DNA of 64,000 nucleotides from an uncultured Alphaproteobacteria bacterium (lineage in GTDB: Bacteria; Pseudomonadota; Alphaproteobacteria; Puniceispirillales; UBA1172), in assembly GCA_958431225.1 (NCBI GenBank), contig OY288107.1:1329501-1393500 (forward strand), in the 5' to 3' direction. The notes beneath the pieces were generated by a model. It was not told where the DNA came from and made no database searches. It worked only from the letters and a program-made list of their open reading frames with translations. The translations under genes were made by a program, and so were the position numbers. Positions 17,176-26,469 of the stretch are shown piece by piece. Within the stretch, counting starts at the first letter, position 1. Each line of letters starts with the position of its first letter.

Positions 17176-19016
17176 AAAAACCAATCGTCGTCAGCCTCAC
17201 CCGCCACGGCGCCGATTTAGCACGGGGGCTAGGCATGGAATGGCACGCCCGCACAGGCAGTTTTGACGGCGCCAAACCGCACGTTGAATTCGCCGACACG
17301 CCCGCACATTTGCGCGCGATTTTTGCCATGGGGCGTCCGCTGATTGGCATTTGTTCCGTGGGGATTCTGGTGCGCGCATTGTCGGGGCAGTTGGCGGATA
17401 AATGGGCTGAGCCGCCAGTGATTGCCGTGGCGGATGATGGCTCGGCGGTGATTCCAGTGTTGGGCGGGCATCGCGGGGGCAATCATCTAGCACGACAAAT
17501 TGCCGATATTTTAGGGGTCGCCCCCGCCATCACCACCGCCAGCGATTTGCGCTTGGGCGTGAGCCTAGATGCGCCGCCGCCGCCGTTTATGTTGGCGGAT
17601 GCGGAATCGGTGCGGGGGGTTATGGCAAGGCTAAATGACGGGGTGGGGGTGCGTTTAGTTTCTGACCTGCCCGAAAATCTAAAACCGATTAGTGATGCTT
17701 GGTGCGATTGGTTATCATCTCTAAAAAATAAAGAATCCGATGCGGGAGAAATAATTTTGCGCCTAACTTTACACCCGCAAAACCCCACGCCGAATCACCT
17801 AACCTACCACCCAAAAATCGCCTGTTTAGGCGTAGGTGCATCGCGGGGATGCCCGCCTGATGAAATGCGCGCATTGGTGGAAAGCCTACTCAGAGACCAC
17901 GCATTAAGCCCCCATATCATCACCGGCATTTATAGCGTTGATGTCAAAGCCGATGAAATCGCCTTGCACGAATTAGGCGCGCATTTAGACCGCCCCCCAC
18001 GCTTCTACCCCGCCCCCCGCCTTGAAGCCGAAACCCCGCGCGTGGCAGAACCCTCATCAGTGGTATTCAAAGAAATCGGCACCCACAGCGTCGCCGAAGC
18101 TAGTGCCTTGGCGGCGGCGGGGGCAGATGCTTGCATCCTCGCCCCCAAACGCAAAAGCCACCACGCCACCGCCGCCCTCGCCATCAGCCCCATCGGCAAA
18201 AATTTAGGCGCGGAAAGCACGGCACGCGGGCGGTTAATGCTGATAGGGATAGGTCCCGGCAAAGCGGCATGGCGCACGCCTGAAGCCTCGGCGATGGCGC
18301 GCGAAGCCGATGAATTGGTGGGCTATGGGCTTTATCTTGACCTGTTGGGGGCGGATAAACCGCGCAAGGATTTTGCGCTAGGCGAGGAAGAAACACGGGC
18401 GCGTTATGCGTTAGAGGAGGCGGCGCAAGGCAAAAATATCGCGCTGATTTGTTCCGGCGATGCCGGGGTCTATGCGATGGGGGCGTTGGTGTTTGAATTG
18501 CTTGACCGCCCCGAAAATGCCGGCGGGGTTAGCGCATCTGCACGGCGGGTTGAGGTGCAAACCACCCCGGGCATTTCCGCGCATCACGCCGCCGCCGCCA
18601 AAAGTGGGGCGTTGCTCGGGCATGATTTCTGCACGATTTCGCTGTCGGATTTGCTCACCCCATGGGCAGAAATTGAAACCCGCATCACCGCCGCCGCCCA
18701 AGGCGATTTCGTCATTGCTTTTTACAACCCGGTCTCACGCCGCCGCCGCCAAGGACTCGCCAAAGCAAAAGCGATTCTATTAGCCCACCGCCCCGCCACC
18801 ACGCCGGTGATATTGGCATCTAATTTGGGGCGCAAGGAAGAAGCCGTGCGCTTCCGCACCCTCGCCAGCCTTGAAGTGGATGAGGTGGATATGCTGACGT
18901 TGGTGTTAGTAGGGGCATCATCATCGCGGCATTTGCAGGTGGGGATGGAGGACAAAGCCTACACCCCGCGTGGTTATGCCAATAAAGGTGATACCAAAAA
19001 AGGGAGGGACGCATGA
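17166..19016 (+). CDS. Fused CbiG (cobalt-precorrin-5A hydrolase) - CobJ/CbiH (C17-methyltransferase)
   Basis: A 616-residue fusion. Residues about 1-135 match the CbiG N-terminal and central regions (CSVGILVRAL, VLGGHRGGNHLA). Residues about 215-350 match the CbiG C-terminal/CobE domain (ACLGVGASRGCP). From about residue 357 comes a CobJ/CbiH methylase (LIGIGPGKAAWRTPEA, LICSGDAGVYAMG, IAFYNPVSRRRR). CbiG opens the ring delta-lactone in the cobalt-early route; CobJ/CbiH methylates C-17 and contracts the ring. The start is GTG at 17166, inside the cobI end. Such fusions are known, and their substrate coupling (sequential steps) makes sense. Confidence 0.93.
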   Translation: MGIEKPIVVSLTRHGADLARGLGMEWHARTGSFDGAKPHVEFADTPAHLRAIFAMGRPLIGICSVGILVRALSGQLADKWAEPPVIAVADDGSAVIPVLGGHRGGNHLARQIADILGVAPAITTASDLRLGVSLDAPPPPFMLADAESVRGVMARLNDGVGVRLVSDLPENLKPISDAWCDWLSSLKNKESDAGEIILRLTLHPQNPTPNHLTYHPKIACLGVGASRGCPPDEMRALVESLLRDHALSPHIITGIYSVDVKADEIALHELGAHLDRPPRFYPAPRLEAETPRVAEPSSVVFKEIGTHSVAEASALAAAGADACILAPKRKSHHATAALAISPIGKNLGAESTARGRLMLIGIGPGKAAWRTPEASAMAREADELVGYGLYLDLLGADKPRKDFALGEEETRARYALEEAAQGKNIALICSGDAGVYAMGALVFELLDRPENAGGVSASARRVEVQTTPGISAHHAAAAKSGALLGHDFCTISLSDLLTPWAEIETRITAAAQGDFVIAFYNPVSRRRRQGLAKAKAILLAHRPATTPVILASNLGRKEEAVRFRTLASLEVDEVDMLTLVLVGASSSRHLQVGMEDKAYTPRGYANKGDTKKGRDA

Positions 19017-19786
19017 CCGTGTATTTTATCGGTGCCGGTCCCGGCGACCCTGAATTGATTACCATTAAAGGACGCGATTTGATTCGGCGGTGCGGGTGCT
19101 GTCTCTATGCGGGGTCGTTAGTGCCGCCCGAAATTGTCGCCGAAAGCCAAGCCGAAATCATCCGCGACACCGCCCCCATGACGTTGGATGATATTATATA
19201 TTTGATAGTAGAGGCGCATGAAAAGGGCGCGGATATAGCGCGCGTGCATTCCGGCGACCCATCGCTTTATGGGGCCATTGCTGAACAAATTCAACGGTTA
19301 GGGGCGTTGGGGATCGATTATAAAATTGTGCCGGGGGTGCCAGCTTATGCGGCGGCGGCGGCGGAACTTGGCATGGAATTGACGATTCCCAATCTAGCAC
19401 AGACGCTTATTTTAACGCGCTCGGCGATGAAATCATCGCCCATGCCCCCGGGCGAGGAGCTAGAAACCCTAGCCCGCAGTAAAGCCACTTTGGTGATTCA
19501 CCTATCCGTGCGTAATCTGCGTGAAATTGAACGGGTGCTGACGCCGATTTATGGTGCTGATTGTCCGGTGGTGGTGGCGTATCGTGTCGGTTGGAAAGAC
19601 CAGCAATTTTTGTTCGGCGACCTGACCGATATCCGCCAAAAAGTTAGGGATGCGAAAATTACCCGCACGGCATTGATTTTTGTCGGGCGGGGATTAGACC
19701 ATAAGGGCGCGATGCGTTTTTCCGCGCTTTATGATAAAGACCACGTGCATATTTTGCGCCCTAAACCCGGCAATCAAGGCAACTAA
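19013..19786 (+). CDS. cobM: Precorrin-4 / cobalt-precorrin-4 C11-methyltransferase (CobM/CbiF)
   Basis: SAM-dependent methylase of 257 residues acting at C-11. It starts MTVYFIGAGPGDPELITIKG, has ARVHSGDPSLYGAIAEQ near residue 78, and PGVPAYAAAAAELGMEL near 108, all characteristic of CbiF/CobM. The ATG overlaps the preceding fusion gene by 4 bases. It is the last gene of this plus-strand block and converges on cobB with a 4-base overlap. Confidence 0.94.
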   Translation: MTVYFIGAGPGDPELITIKGRDLIRRCGCCLYAGSLVPPEIVAESQAEIIRDTAPMTLDDIIYLIVEAHEKGADIARVHSGDPSLYGAIAEQIQRLGALGIDYKIVPGVPAYAAAAAELGMELTIPNLAQTLILTRSAMKSSPMPPGEELETLARSKATLVIHLSVRNLREIERVLTPIYGADCPVVVAYRVGWKDQQFLFGDLTDIRQKVRDAKITRTALIFVGRGLDHKGAMRFSALYDKDHVHILRPKPGNQGN

Positions 19787-21090
19787 GATGCGGCGATGAG
19801 ATGCGCGTAAGACCCACAAACGCTCCCCCGCACCGAACCTATCGCACCTAAATCCGTGCCGTCTTTATCGCGGGCGGTGAATAGATTTGCGCCTTTTTGT
19901 TCCATACAGGTGGTGTAATGGAATTCATGCCCGAACGCATTTTGCGGTAGCGGCACATTCGCCAAGCACTCCAGTTGCCGATAGCCTAAATGCAATTTGG
20001 TTTCGGCAAAACTAGTGATGACATCCAACAGCCCCAGCATCGGCACACGCACGCCATCCTGCCCGATAATCGCCTGCCCCAACACCATATACCCCCCGCA
20101 CTCGCCATAGATAAAAACCGATTTTTTTGCCAATGCGCGCAAAGATTCCTGCCAGTTTTGATTGGCGGCGAGGCGGTCTAAATGGAGTTCGGGATAGCCC
20201 CCGGGCAAATAAACCATATCGGCAGTCGCATCGGGGGCTTCATCATTGAGGGGCGAGAAGGGCAAAATTTCCGCACCCCCCCGCCGCCAACCATCAAGCA
20301 CATGCGGATAGGCAAACGCAAACGCCGCATCTTGGGCAACCGCAATGCGTTGTGCCGGTGGGGGCAAGGCGGTGATGGCATTATTGGTTGGCGGCGGGGC
20401 GAGGGGCGTGGCTAATGCCAATAGGCGGTCAAGGTCAATATGCGTCTCCATCTGCGCTGAGGCTTCGGCAATAATTCCCGCGAGATTGCCATGTTCCAAC
20501 AATTCCGACGCTTGCACCAACCCCAAATGCCGTGAGGGAATCGCCAATGCCTCCGCACTAGGCAAGCCCCCCAATAAAGGCATCCCCACCGCTTCCATAG
20601 CATCACGAATCATATCTAAATGGCGCGGACTACGGCAATGATTAACAATCACCCCAGCGATGCCAGTATTGGCAAAATGTGTTTTCAGCATCTTATCCAA
20701 CCCCGCCGCTAACATGGCGGCGGTTTCGGCAACCCCCCGCGCATCTATAATCAGAACCATCGGCACGCCTAATATATTGGCGAGGGTAGCCGTGCTAGCC
20801 TTGCCCCCATCGGCAACCCCCATCGCGCCTTCAATGATGAGCGTGTCGCTGTTTTGGCGGTGCGCGAGCTGACGAATCAATCCCGCCCCCATAGCAAAAG
20901 CGTCAAGATTCACCGACACCCCGCCACCGAGCGCAACGCCATGAAAAGCCGGGTCAATATAATCAGGTCCCGCTTTCGCCGCACCCACCGCCACCCCGCG
21001 CGCTTTCAATGCACCGAGCAAACCAAGAGTTATCAAAGTTTTCCCCGCCCCCGAAGCCGCGGCAGTTATCGCCAATCCGCGCTTAACCAT
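19783..21090 (-). CDS. cobB: Cobyrinate/hydrogenobyrinate a,c-diamide synthase (CobB/CbiA)
   Basis: Amidates the a and c side chains with glutamine and ATP. The protein has 435 residues: an N-terminal synthetase with P-loop AAASGAGKTLIT and substrate block PDYIDPAFH, and a C-terminal glutaminase with catalytic cysteine in YGECGGYMVLG near residue 334. It starts on the last base of the cobA stop (TAATG) with GAGGA upstream, so cobA and cobB form a two-gene minus-strand operon between two plus-strand cob blocks. Confidence 0.95.
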   Translation of the reverse strand: MVKRGLAITAAASGAGKTLITLGLLGALKARGVAVGAAKAGPDYIDPAFHGVALGGGVSVNLDAFAMGAGLIRQLAHRQNSDTLIIEGAMGVADGGKASTATLANILGVPMVLIIDARGVAETAAMLAAGLDKMLKTHFANTGIAGVIVNHCRSPRHLDMIRDAMEAVGMPLLGGLPSAEALAIPSRHLGLVQASELLEHGNLAGIIAEASAQMETHIDLDRLLALATPLAPPPTNNAITALPPPAQRIAVAQDAAFAFAYPHVLDGWRRGGAEILPFSPLNDEAPDATADMVYLPGGYPELHLDRLAANQNWQESLRALAKKSVFIYGECGGYMVLGQAIIGQDGVRVPMLGLLDVITSFAETKLHLGYRQLECLANVPLPQNAFGHEFHYTTCMEQKGANLFTARDKDGTDLGAIGSVRGSVCGSYAHLIAAS

Positions 21091-21971
21091 TACGCGCTAT
21101 CCTCACGTTCATGCTCATGGTCACGGCTACCGAGCGGGTCAAGATGGCGCACTTCCTCCCCCGCCATCTGCCCCAACCAATCGAGGCATTGGCGCATTTT
21201 CACAATCTCGCCCACGGCAATAATCGCGGGCGGTTGGATATTATGTTGGCGCACATCTTGGTCGGCTTGCCCTAGCGTCGTTTCAAGCACCTGCATATTG
21301 GGCAGGCTAGCATTGCTGACCACGGCAACCGGCTCCCCCCCATCGCGCCCTCCTTGTATGAGCCGCGCACAAATCTCGCCCAAATGTTTCATCGCCATAT
21401 ACATGATGATGACTTGGCTCCCTTTGGCGATGGCTTGCCAATTCACCGCAGACGGCGTCAGCCCGTGGCGGTCATGCCCGGTCAAAAATGTGACGGCTTG
21501 ATTGATGTCGCGGTGGGTGAGGGGAATCCCCGCATAAGCCAACCCGCCAATCCCTGCCGAAATCCCCGGCAGAATGCGAATTGGAATACCCGCGCGCACG
21601 AGGCTTTGTGCTTCTTCCCCGCCGCGTCCAAACACGAACGGGTCGCCGCCTTTGAGCCGTAATACTTTCCGCCCCGCCCGTGCCAATTCAATCAGGCGCA
21701 AGGAAATATCGCGTTGGTTAGGTGATGGTTTCCCCCCACGTTTCCCGGCATATTCAACCTCCGCATCTTCACGCGCCCAATCAAGAATGCGCGGGTCAAT
21801 CAGCGCATCATAGACAATAAAATCGGCTTGCTGAAGCGCATTAAGCACCTGCAAAGTAATCAGGCTAGGGTCGCCGGGCCCCGCACCCGCCAGCCACACC
21901 CAGCCCGGCAGAAATTCTGGCCATTCCGCATCACGCATAGGCGGTAAGCTTGTATCTGGACGCTGTGGCAT
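21090..21971 (-). CDS. cobA: Uroporphyrinogen-III C-methyltransferase (SUMT)
   Basis: Adds two methyl groups to uroporphyrinogen III to give precorrin-2, the entry to the pathway. The 293-residue protein has the SUMT motifs VWLAGAGPGDPSLITL near residue 25, VLRLKGGDPFVFGRGGEE near 105, and the GIPLTHRD block near 148. It has only the methylase domain, without the oxidase/ferrochelatase part of CysG. The C-terminus ends in a His/Glu-rich tail (DHEHEREDS). Its start nearly abuts cbiD on the opposite strand, so the two share a control region. Confidence 0.93.
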   Translation of the reverse strand: MPQRPDTSLPPMRDAEWPEFLPGWVWLAGAGPGDPSLITLQVLNALQQADFIVYDALIDPRILDWAREDAEVEYAGKRGGKPSPNQRDISLRLIELARAGRKVLRLKGGDPFVFGRGGEEAQSLVRAGIPIRILPGISAGIGGLAYAGIPLTHRDINQAVTFLTGHDRHGLTPSAVNWQAIAKGSQVIIMYMAMKHLGEICARLIQGGRDGGEPVAVVSNASLPNMQVLETTLGQADQDVRQHNIQPPAIIAVGEIVKMRQCLDWLGQMAGEEVRHLDPLGSRDHEHEREDSA

Positions 21972-22005
21972 GAGATATAGATTCCTAAACGATTATGGGC
22001 TAGTC

Positions 22006-22011
22006 TATAAT
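22006..22011 (+). promoter_or_regulatory. TATAAT box immediately upstream of the cbiD ATG
   Basis: TATAAT is seen three bases before the ATG at 22015; TTCCTA (21982-21987) with an 18-base spacer is a poor -35 candidate. If real, transcription would begin at or just inside the start codon, giving a leaderless message or use of a different start. The AT-rich stretch may also simply be part of the cobA promoter on the other strand. Confidence 0.3.
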
Positions 22012-22014
22012 ATA

Positions 22015-23100
22015 ATGAATTCGCGCATCAAAACAACACTTCGCTTTGGTTGGACGACTGGCACTTGTGCGACTGCGGCGGCGGCGGCGGCGTATCAAGC
22101 CATGCTGACAGGGGCTTTTCCTGAAAAAATGCGCGTGGAAACGCCATCGGGCAAACTGGCGGATTTAGCGATTTCCTATAGCGATAGCGATGGCGTGGCC
22201 TATACGGCGGGGGTGATTAAGGATGCCGGGGATGACCCCGATGTGACGCATGGCGCCGAAATTCGCGCGACTATCGCCAAAAATAAAACAGGGGCGGGGA
22301 TTGCATTCATCGGCGGTGTAGGCGTGGGGCAAGTCACGCGCGCCGGGCTTCCCATCCCCGTAGGCGCACCTGCCATCAACCCGGTGCCACGCCAAATGAT
22401 GCACGATGCCATCAACAATCTAGCGGCGGAATTGGGGGGCAGCACCGATATCACCATCACCATCTCCGTGCCAAAGGGCGCCGAACTAGCACAAAAAACA
22501 TGGAATCCGCGCCTAGGCATTGAGGGCGGGATTTCCATTCTAGGCACAAGCGGCGTCGTGCGTCCGTTTTCATGTTCGGCGTGGATAGCCTCCATCCATC
22601 AAGGCATTGATGTCGCGGTTGCAGGAAATTTCACGCATATTGCCGGGGCGACTGGCTCCACTAGCGAATCTGCGGTCAAGGCACGTTACGAGCTACCCGA
22701 TGTGGCGTTGATTGATATGGGGGATTTTGTTGGCGGCATGTTGAAATATCTGCGCCGCCATCCGCTGCCGCGCGTGAGTGTCGCTGGCGGTTTTGGCAAA
22801 ATGATCAAATTGGCACAAGGGGCAATAGACCTACATTCACAGCGGAGCCAAATTGATTTCGGTGCGTTAGGTACATTAGCGGGGGAATTGGACCTGCCCG
22901 AAACCGCCATCACCAACGCCAACACCGCCCTAGAAGTGCTTGAGATATTAGGCGCAAAAAACCAGCATATTTTGACCGAAGCCATCGCCGCCGCTGCGCT
23001 CAAAACCTGTCGGCAGGTGCTAGGCAAATCTGCCGTGCGTTTGGGGGTGGTGTTGGTTAATCGCAACGGCGACATCATCGCTGAGAAAGACGAGACATGA
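22015..23100 (+). CDS. cbiD: Cobalt-precorrin-5B C1-methyltransferase CbiD
   Basis: Methylates C-1 in the cobalt-early route. The 361-residue protein begins close to the family signature RFGWTTGTCATAAA, and contains GGVGVGQVTRAGLP near residue 100, AINPVPRQMM near 119 and GTSGVVRPFSCSAW near 178. An in-frame ATG at 21970 would add 15 residues that do not resemble the family; neither start has a Shine-Dalgarno sequence. CbiD is specific to the anaerobic-type route, where it replaces CobF. ATGA joins it to cobK. Confidence 0.93.
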   Translation: MNSRIKTTLRFGWTTGTCATAAAAAAYQAMLTGAFPEKMRVETPSGKLADLAISYSDSDGVAYTAGVIKDAGDDPDVTHGAEIRATIAKNKTGAGIAFIGGVGVGQVTRAGLPIPVGAPAINPVPRQMMHDAINNLAAELGGSTDITITISVPKGAELAQKTWNPRLGIEGGISILGTSGVVRPFSCSAWIASIHQGIDVAVAGNFTHIAGATGSTSESAVKARYELPDVALIDMGDFVGGMLKYLRRHPLPRVSVAGGFGKMIKLAQGAIDLHSQRSQIDFGALGTLAGELDLPETAITNANTALEVLEILGAKNQHILTEAIAAAALKTCRQVLGKSAVRLGVVLVNRNGDIIAEKDET

Positions 23101-23831
23101 AACAGCATCTATTGATTTTGGGCGGCACATGGGAGGCACGGCAATGCGCCGACTATGCGGCAGAGGCGGGATGGACAGCAACATTTTCGCTAGCAGGGGT
23201 GAGCGCAACGCCTAAACCCGTGCCTATACCCATGCGCGTGGGCGGTTTTGGTGGCGGGGCAGGATTAGCGGCGTGGATGCGAGATGAGGGCATCACGCAT
23301 TTAATAGATGCCACCCATCCTTACGCCGCGAAAATATCGGCAAATGCGGCGGAGGCGGCGGGCTTGGCGGGGGCGAAACGTCTGGCACTATACCGCCCAG
23401 CTTGGCAAGCGGCGGCGGCGGATGATTGGCACGAATTCGCCGATTTCCCCGCGCTTTTCGCGGCAGTTCCCAACACCGCGCATCTATTCCTAGCCGGCGG
23501 GCAAGCGGGGCTTGATGCGCTTCCCCAACATAGAAAATTCCGCACCACCGCCCGCATATTAGAACCCCCAAAAAACCTGCCCCAAGATGTAAATATAATC
23601 CGCGCCCTCCCTTCCACCGATACGGAGGACGAGGTGGCACTATTTCAAAAACTAGGCATCACGCATTTAGCCGCGAAAAATGCCGGGGGGCAGGGGGCAA
23701 GCGCGAAATTATTGGCGGCGCAACATCTAGGAATTCCAGTGTTTTTCCTAGCACGTCCCGCCCCGCCCCCGCCGCCGCTTTTTGCCAGTGTTGATGCGTT
23801 GATTGAAGCATTGCTATCGGATTTCGCGTAA
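23097..23831 (+). CDS. cobK: Precorrin-6A / cobalt-precorrin-6A reductase (CobK/CbiJ)
   Basis: NAD(P)H-dependent reductase of 244 residues reducing the C18-C19 double bond. The N-terminus (LLILGGTWEARQCAD) fits the family's GGTxEAR nucleotide-binding start; LIDATHPYAAKISANA near residue 67 and LAAKNAGGQGASAKLLAA near 192 are further conserved blocks. It shares four bases with cbiD and converges on the aminotransferase gene with an 18-base overlap. Confidence 0.93.
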   Translation: MKQHLLILGGTWEARQCADYAAEAGWTATFSLAGVSATPKPVPIPMRVGGFGGGAGLAAWMRDEGITHLIDATHPYAAKISANAAEAAGLAGAKRLALYRPAWQAAAADDWHEFADFPALFAAVPNTAHLFLAGGQAGLDALPQHRKFRTTARILEPPKNLPQDVNIIRALPSTDTEDEVALFQKLGITHLAAKNAGGQGASAKLLAAQHLGIPVFFLARPAPPPPPLFASVDALIEALLSDFA

Positions 23832-25010
23832 ATCCGCCACCGCCCCCGCCATTAGTTCCATAGCATCTTTAATCTCTTGCGGGTCGGCGGCGTAGGAAAT
23901 GCGAAAATGCCCTGCTGTGCCAAACGCGCTCCCGGGAATCACTGCCACCCCCGCCCCCAGCATATATTGGCAAAAATCCATATCGTTTTTCAGCACTTTA
24001 CCATCGGGGGTTTGCCAGCCCATACGCGCTTGCCATGAGGGAAACACATAAAACGCCCCCATCGGTTTGCTCGTGGTGATGCCATCCATTTTGGCAATAT
24101 GTTCAAGCACAAGGTCGCGGCGGTGGCGGAACTGCTCGCGGCGGTCAGTGAGTAAATTTTGGTCGCCGGTGAGCGCGGCAAGGGCGGCGGCTTGGGCGGG
24201 GGTGGATGTGCCAGCCGTGCCTTGGGCTTGTGCGGTGGTCATGGCGTCAATCAAGGGCGCGGGCGCAACACCATACCCCACGCGCCACCCGGTCATCGCA
24301 TAGGATTTAGACACACCGCTAACAATCAGAGTGCGGTCGGCAAGTTCGGGCAGAACCGCCGCCGCCGAAGCAAAATCTTGCTCATAGGTGATATGTTCAT
24401 AAATCTCATCACTCAAAAGCCAACATTGTGGATGCGCGGCAACAAGCCCACCAATCCCCCGCAAATCATCAGCCGTCAGCACCGCCCCGCTAGGATTACT
24501 AGGGCTATTGACAATCAGCCAACGTGTGCGCGGGGTCATGGCTTTACCGATAGCGTCTAAATCCGGGCGAAAATCAGCATCAGCACGGCACGGCACCACA
24601 ATCGGCACGCCGCCACAAAGCCGAATAATATGCGCATAAGAAACCCAAAAAGGCGCAAGGCAAATCACCTCATCGCCCTGATTGAGGGAAGCCAGCATAG
24701 CATTAAGAAGCGCGTATTTTGACCCGCTAGTGATAATAACATTATCGGCACTGCGCCCGGCATATAAACCCGCCACCGCCTCCCGCAAAGGCATCTTGCC
24801 AGCAATCGGCGGGTATTGCGTATCGTGGGCGCAAATCGCCGCAATCGCCGCCTCATTCGCATGGTCGGGCGTGTTAAAATCAGGCTCACCAATACCAAGA
24901 TCAATAATAAACCGCCCTTCCGTGCGCGCCTCCCGCGCGGCACGGCTCATGCGCACAATGTCCGAAAGTTCCACATCAGCCAAGCGGTCAGCTTTAATAA
25001 ATTGCGCCAT
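23814..25010 (-). CDS. Pyridoxal-phosphate aminotransferase, aspartate aminotransferase type (class I)
   Basis: Fold-type I aminotransferase of 398 residues. The PLP lysine lies in SGVSKSYAMTGWRVGYG near residue 235; IVNSPSNPSGAV near 167 and the C-terminal FRISYA arginine are the other marks of the Igamma subfamily (aspartate aminotransferase and relatives). AAGGA precedes the ATG. Oxaloacetate/aspartate transamination is likely; related enzymes act on prephenate or aromatic amino acids, which cannot be excluded. It separates the cobalamin cluster from the restriction-modification pair. Confidence 0.88.
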   Translation of the reverse strand: MAQFIKADRLADVELSDIVRMSRAAREARTEGRFIIDLGIGEPDFNTPDHANEAAIAAICAHDTQYPPIAGKMPLREAVAGLYAGRSADNVIITSGSKYALLNAMLASLNQGDEVICLAPFWVSYAHIIRLCGGVPIVVPCRADADFRPDLDAIGKAMTPRTRWLIVNSPSNPSGAVLTADDLRGIGGLVAAHPQCWLLSDEIYEHITYEQDFASAAAVLPELADRTLIVSGVSKSYAMTGWRVGYGVAPAPLIDAMTTAQAQGTAGTSTPAQAAALAALTGDQNLLTDRREQFRHRRDLVLEHIAKMDGITTSKPMGAFYVFPSWQARMGWQTPDGKVLKNDMDFCQYMLGAGVAVIPGSAFGTAGHFRISYAADPQEIKDAMELMAGAVADLREIR

Positions 25011-25055
25011 GATGATTGTTCCTTAGCCCGAATTGGGTTTTTAGGGAATGATATA

Positions 25056-25655
25056 CTATTTGTCTCGGGGTTTTGATGCTTCTGAATTAAAATATGCAAT
25101 ATCATGCCAATAACAACCTACGCACGAACCCCTATAAACGCCGTTGCCTTGCACTTGCGATACGTAATAGCCTAGTGTCTTTGCATCAAATCGCTTATTG
25201 GTTTGACGGCATTTTTTACAAACCTGCCTTTTGGCAACATTGGCGGCGCGGGATAGCGGTTGAAAATCATCACTTGTAAGGCTTTCGGGGTCATTATAGC
25301 GCGGGTCATCCCGTCTGCCGTCTTTATGGTCTATCTGTGGCTTGCTAGTGCCTAGCACCGCGCATCGCTTCCCTTTAAGTTCCTTACGGATTCTTGGTGG
25401 TATATTAGTGCCTATTTCCGCCTTGCGAAAGCCGTGTAATGCGATAGCGCCTATGCTATTGCCTTTCGGGATTCGGTGTATGTTGTATTTAGCACCTAAC
25501 CCCACTCCCTCACGGCACCATGAGCCGCCATTGCCTAACTTCAATCCAGCATACCGCCCCTTAAACTCATCAACGGACACGGCTCTAGAAAAGCCTTTAT
25601 CATTAGGCTTGGCTAGTTCTAGAAATAGGCTTGCCTTGCTATCTTTCCTAAACAT
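25056..25655 (-). CDS. HNH-type restriction endonuclease (probable type II)
   Basis: A 199-residue protein with a C-terminal HNH nuclease: QIDHKDGRRDD supplies the first His/Asp, and SRAANVAKR supplies the Asn. It is flanked by a zinc-binding pair of CxxC motifs (VCKKC and SCVGC, around residues 147 and 180), a known feature of ICEA/NlaIII-like and other HNH restriction enzymes. The first half is unassigned and probably holds the specificity part. GGGGGAAG precedes the ATG, which overlaps the methyltransferase stop by 8 bases. Base composition is visibly more AT-rich than its neighbours, suggesting transfer. The recognition sequence cannot be read from the sequence. Confidence 0.78.
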   Translation of the reverse strand: MFRKDSKASLFLELAKPNDKGFSRAVSVDEFKGRYAGLKLGNGGSWCREGVGLGAKYNIHRIPKGNSIGAIALHGFRKAEIGTNIPPRIRKELKGKRCAVLGTSKPQIDHKDGRRDDPRYNDPESLTSDDFQPLSRAANVAKRQVCKKCRQTNKRFDAKTLGYYVSQVQGNGVYRGSCVGCYWHDIAYFNSEASKPRDK

Positions 25656-26469
25656 TGACTTCCCCCAGCCGTAGCCTCGCTTGCTTTACATAGTTAGCAT
25701 CAATATCGCAACCCTTAAACTTGCGCCCTTGCTTGACTGCCGCCAATGCCGTAGTGCCACTGCCTAAAAACGGGTCAATCACCAAATCGCCTTCGTTGCT
25801 GTGCTTCAACACTAAATTGGCAAATAGATCCTCTGGCTTTTGTGTCGGGTGAACCTTGCGCCCGTTATGGCGCGGTATCGGTGCTTCATAAATGCCATTG
25901 TCATATTTACCATTAAAGGTAGGCTTGCCGCCCTTCACGCCTACTACTGCAATCTCACGGCTATTGGATAGGTATGTTGCCGATTGATTTAATGGTACTG
26001 GATTCGTTTTCTGCCAGATAATCAATCGAATCATCTTAAACCCTGCTTTTTTCAGTGCTTGTTCTAATTCGGTGATTTTCCATAAATCATACCAGATAAT
26101 CGCCGTGCCACCAGTTCGCAATGCTTTATAGCAAGCGGTGGCTAGTTTATCCAAATCAATCTGCACATGATCCCACTCGCCAAAATCCATACTAACGGCA
26201 AATCTATCAACCCCGTTTTTCACTTTGGCAAAACCAGTTTCTCGGCTGATGGTATAGGGCGGGTCGGTGAGGATTAAATCCACATTTTCCCCCGCCATGT
26301 CCCGCATGAAGTCTTGCCAGTCGCTTTCCATGATTGCCTCATCATGGCTTGGGATGGGGACAGCAGCTACATCCTTAAGACCTTCATGGGCTTCAGGCTC
26401 TACTTTGAACAACAATTGCATGGCTCTTTTGAACAACGATTGCGTGGTTCTTTTGAGCAACAATTGCAT
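25648..26469 (-). CDS. DNA methyltransferase of a type II restriction-modification system (DPPY, beta class)
   Basis: A 273-residue methyltransferase that should protect the host site from the HNH enzyme encoded downstream. Motif IV is LTDPPYTISRE near residue 67 (DPPY favours N6-adenine) and motif I DPFLGSGTTALAA comes after it near 229, so the motif order is that of the beta class. HPTQKPEDL precedes motif I. The N-terminus is three 8-residue repeats rich in Q, L, F and K, encoded by a 24-bp tandem repeat. GGAG sits before the first ATG, which supports this start; ATG also occurs in the third unit. M precedes R in one operon. Confidence 0.88.
   Translation of the reverse strand: MQLLLKRTTQSLFKRAMQLLFKVEPEAHEGLKDVAAVPIPSHDEAIMESDWQDFMRDMAGENVDLILTDPPYTISRETGFAKVKNGVDRFAVSMDFGEWDHVQIDLDKLATACYKALRTGGTAIIWYDLWKITELEQALKKAGFKMIRLIIWQKTNPVPLNQSATYLSNSREIAVVGVKGGKPTFNGKYDNGIYEAPIPRHNGRKVHPTQKPEDLFANLVLKHSNEGDLVIDPFLGSGTTALAAVKQGRKFKGCDIDANYVKQARLRLGEVNV

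Noticed and set aside
25011-25055. Attachment site or insertion-sequence end flanking the restriction-modification pair
   Set aside because: No direct repeat was found between this gap and 26470-26574, and no transposase or integrase is present.
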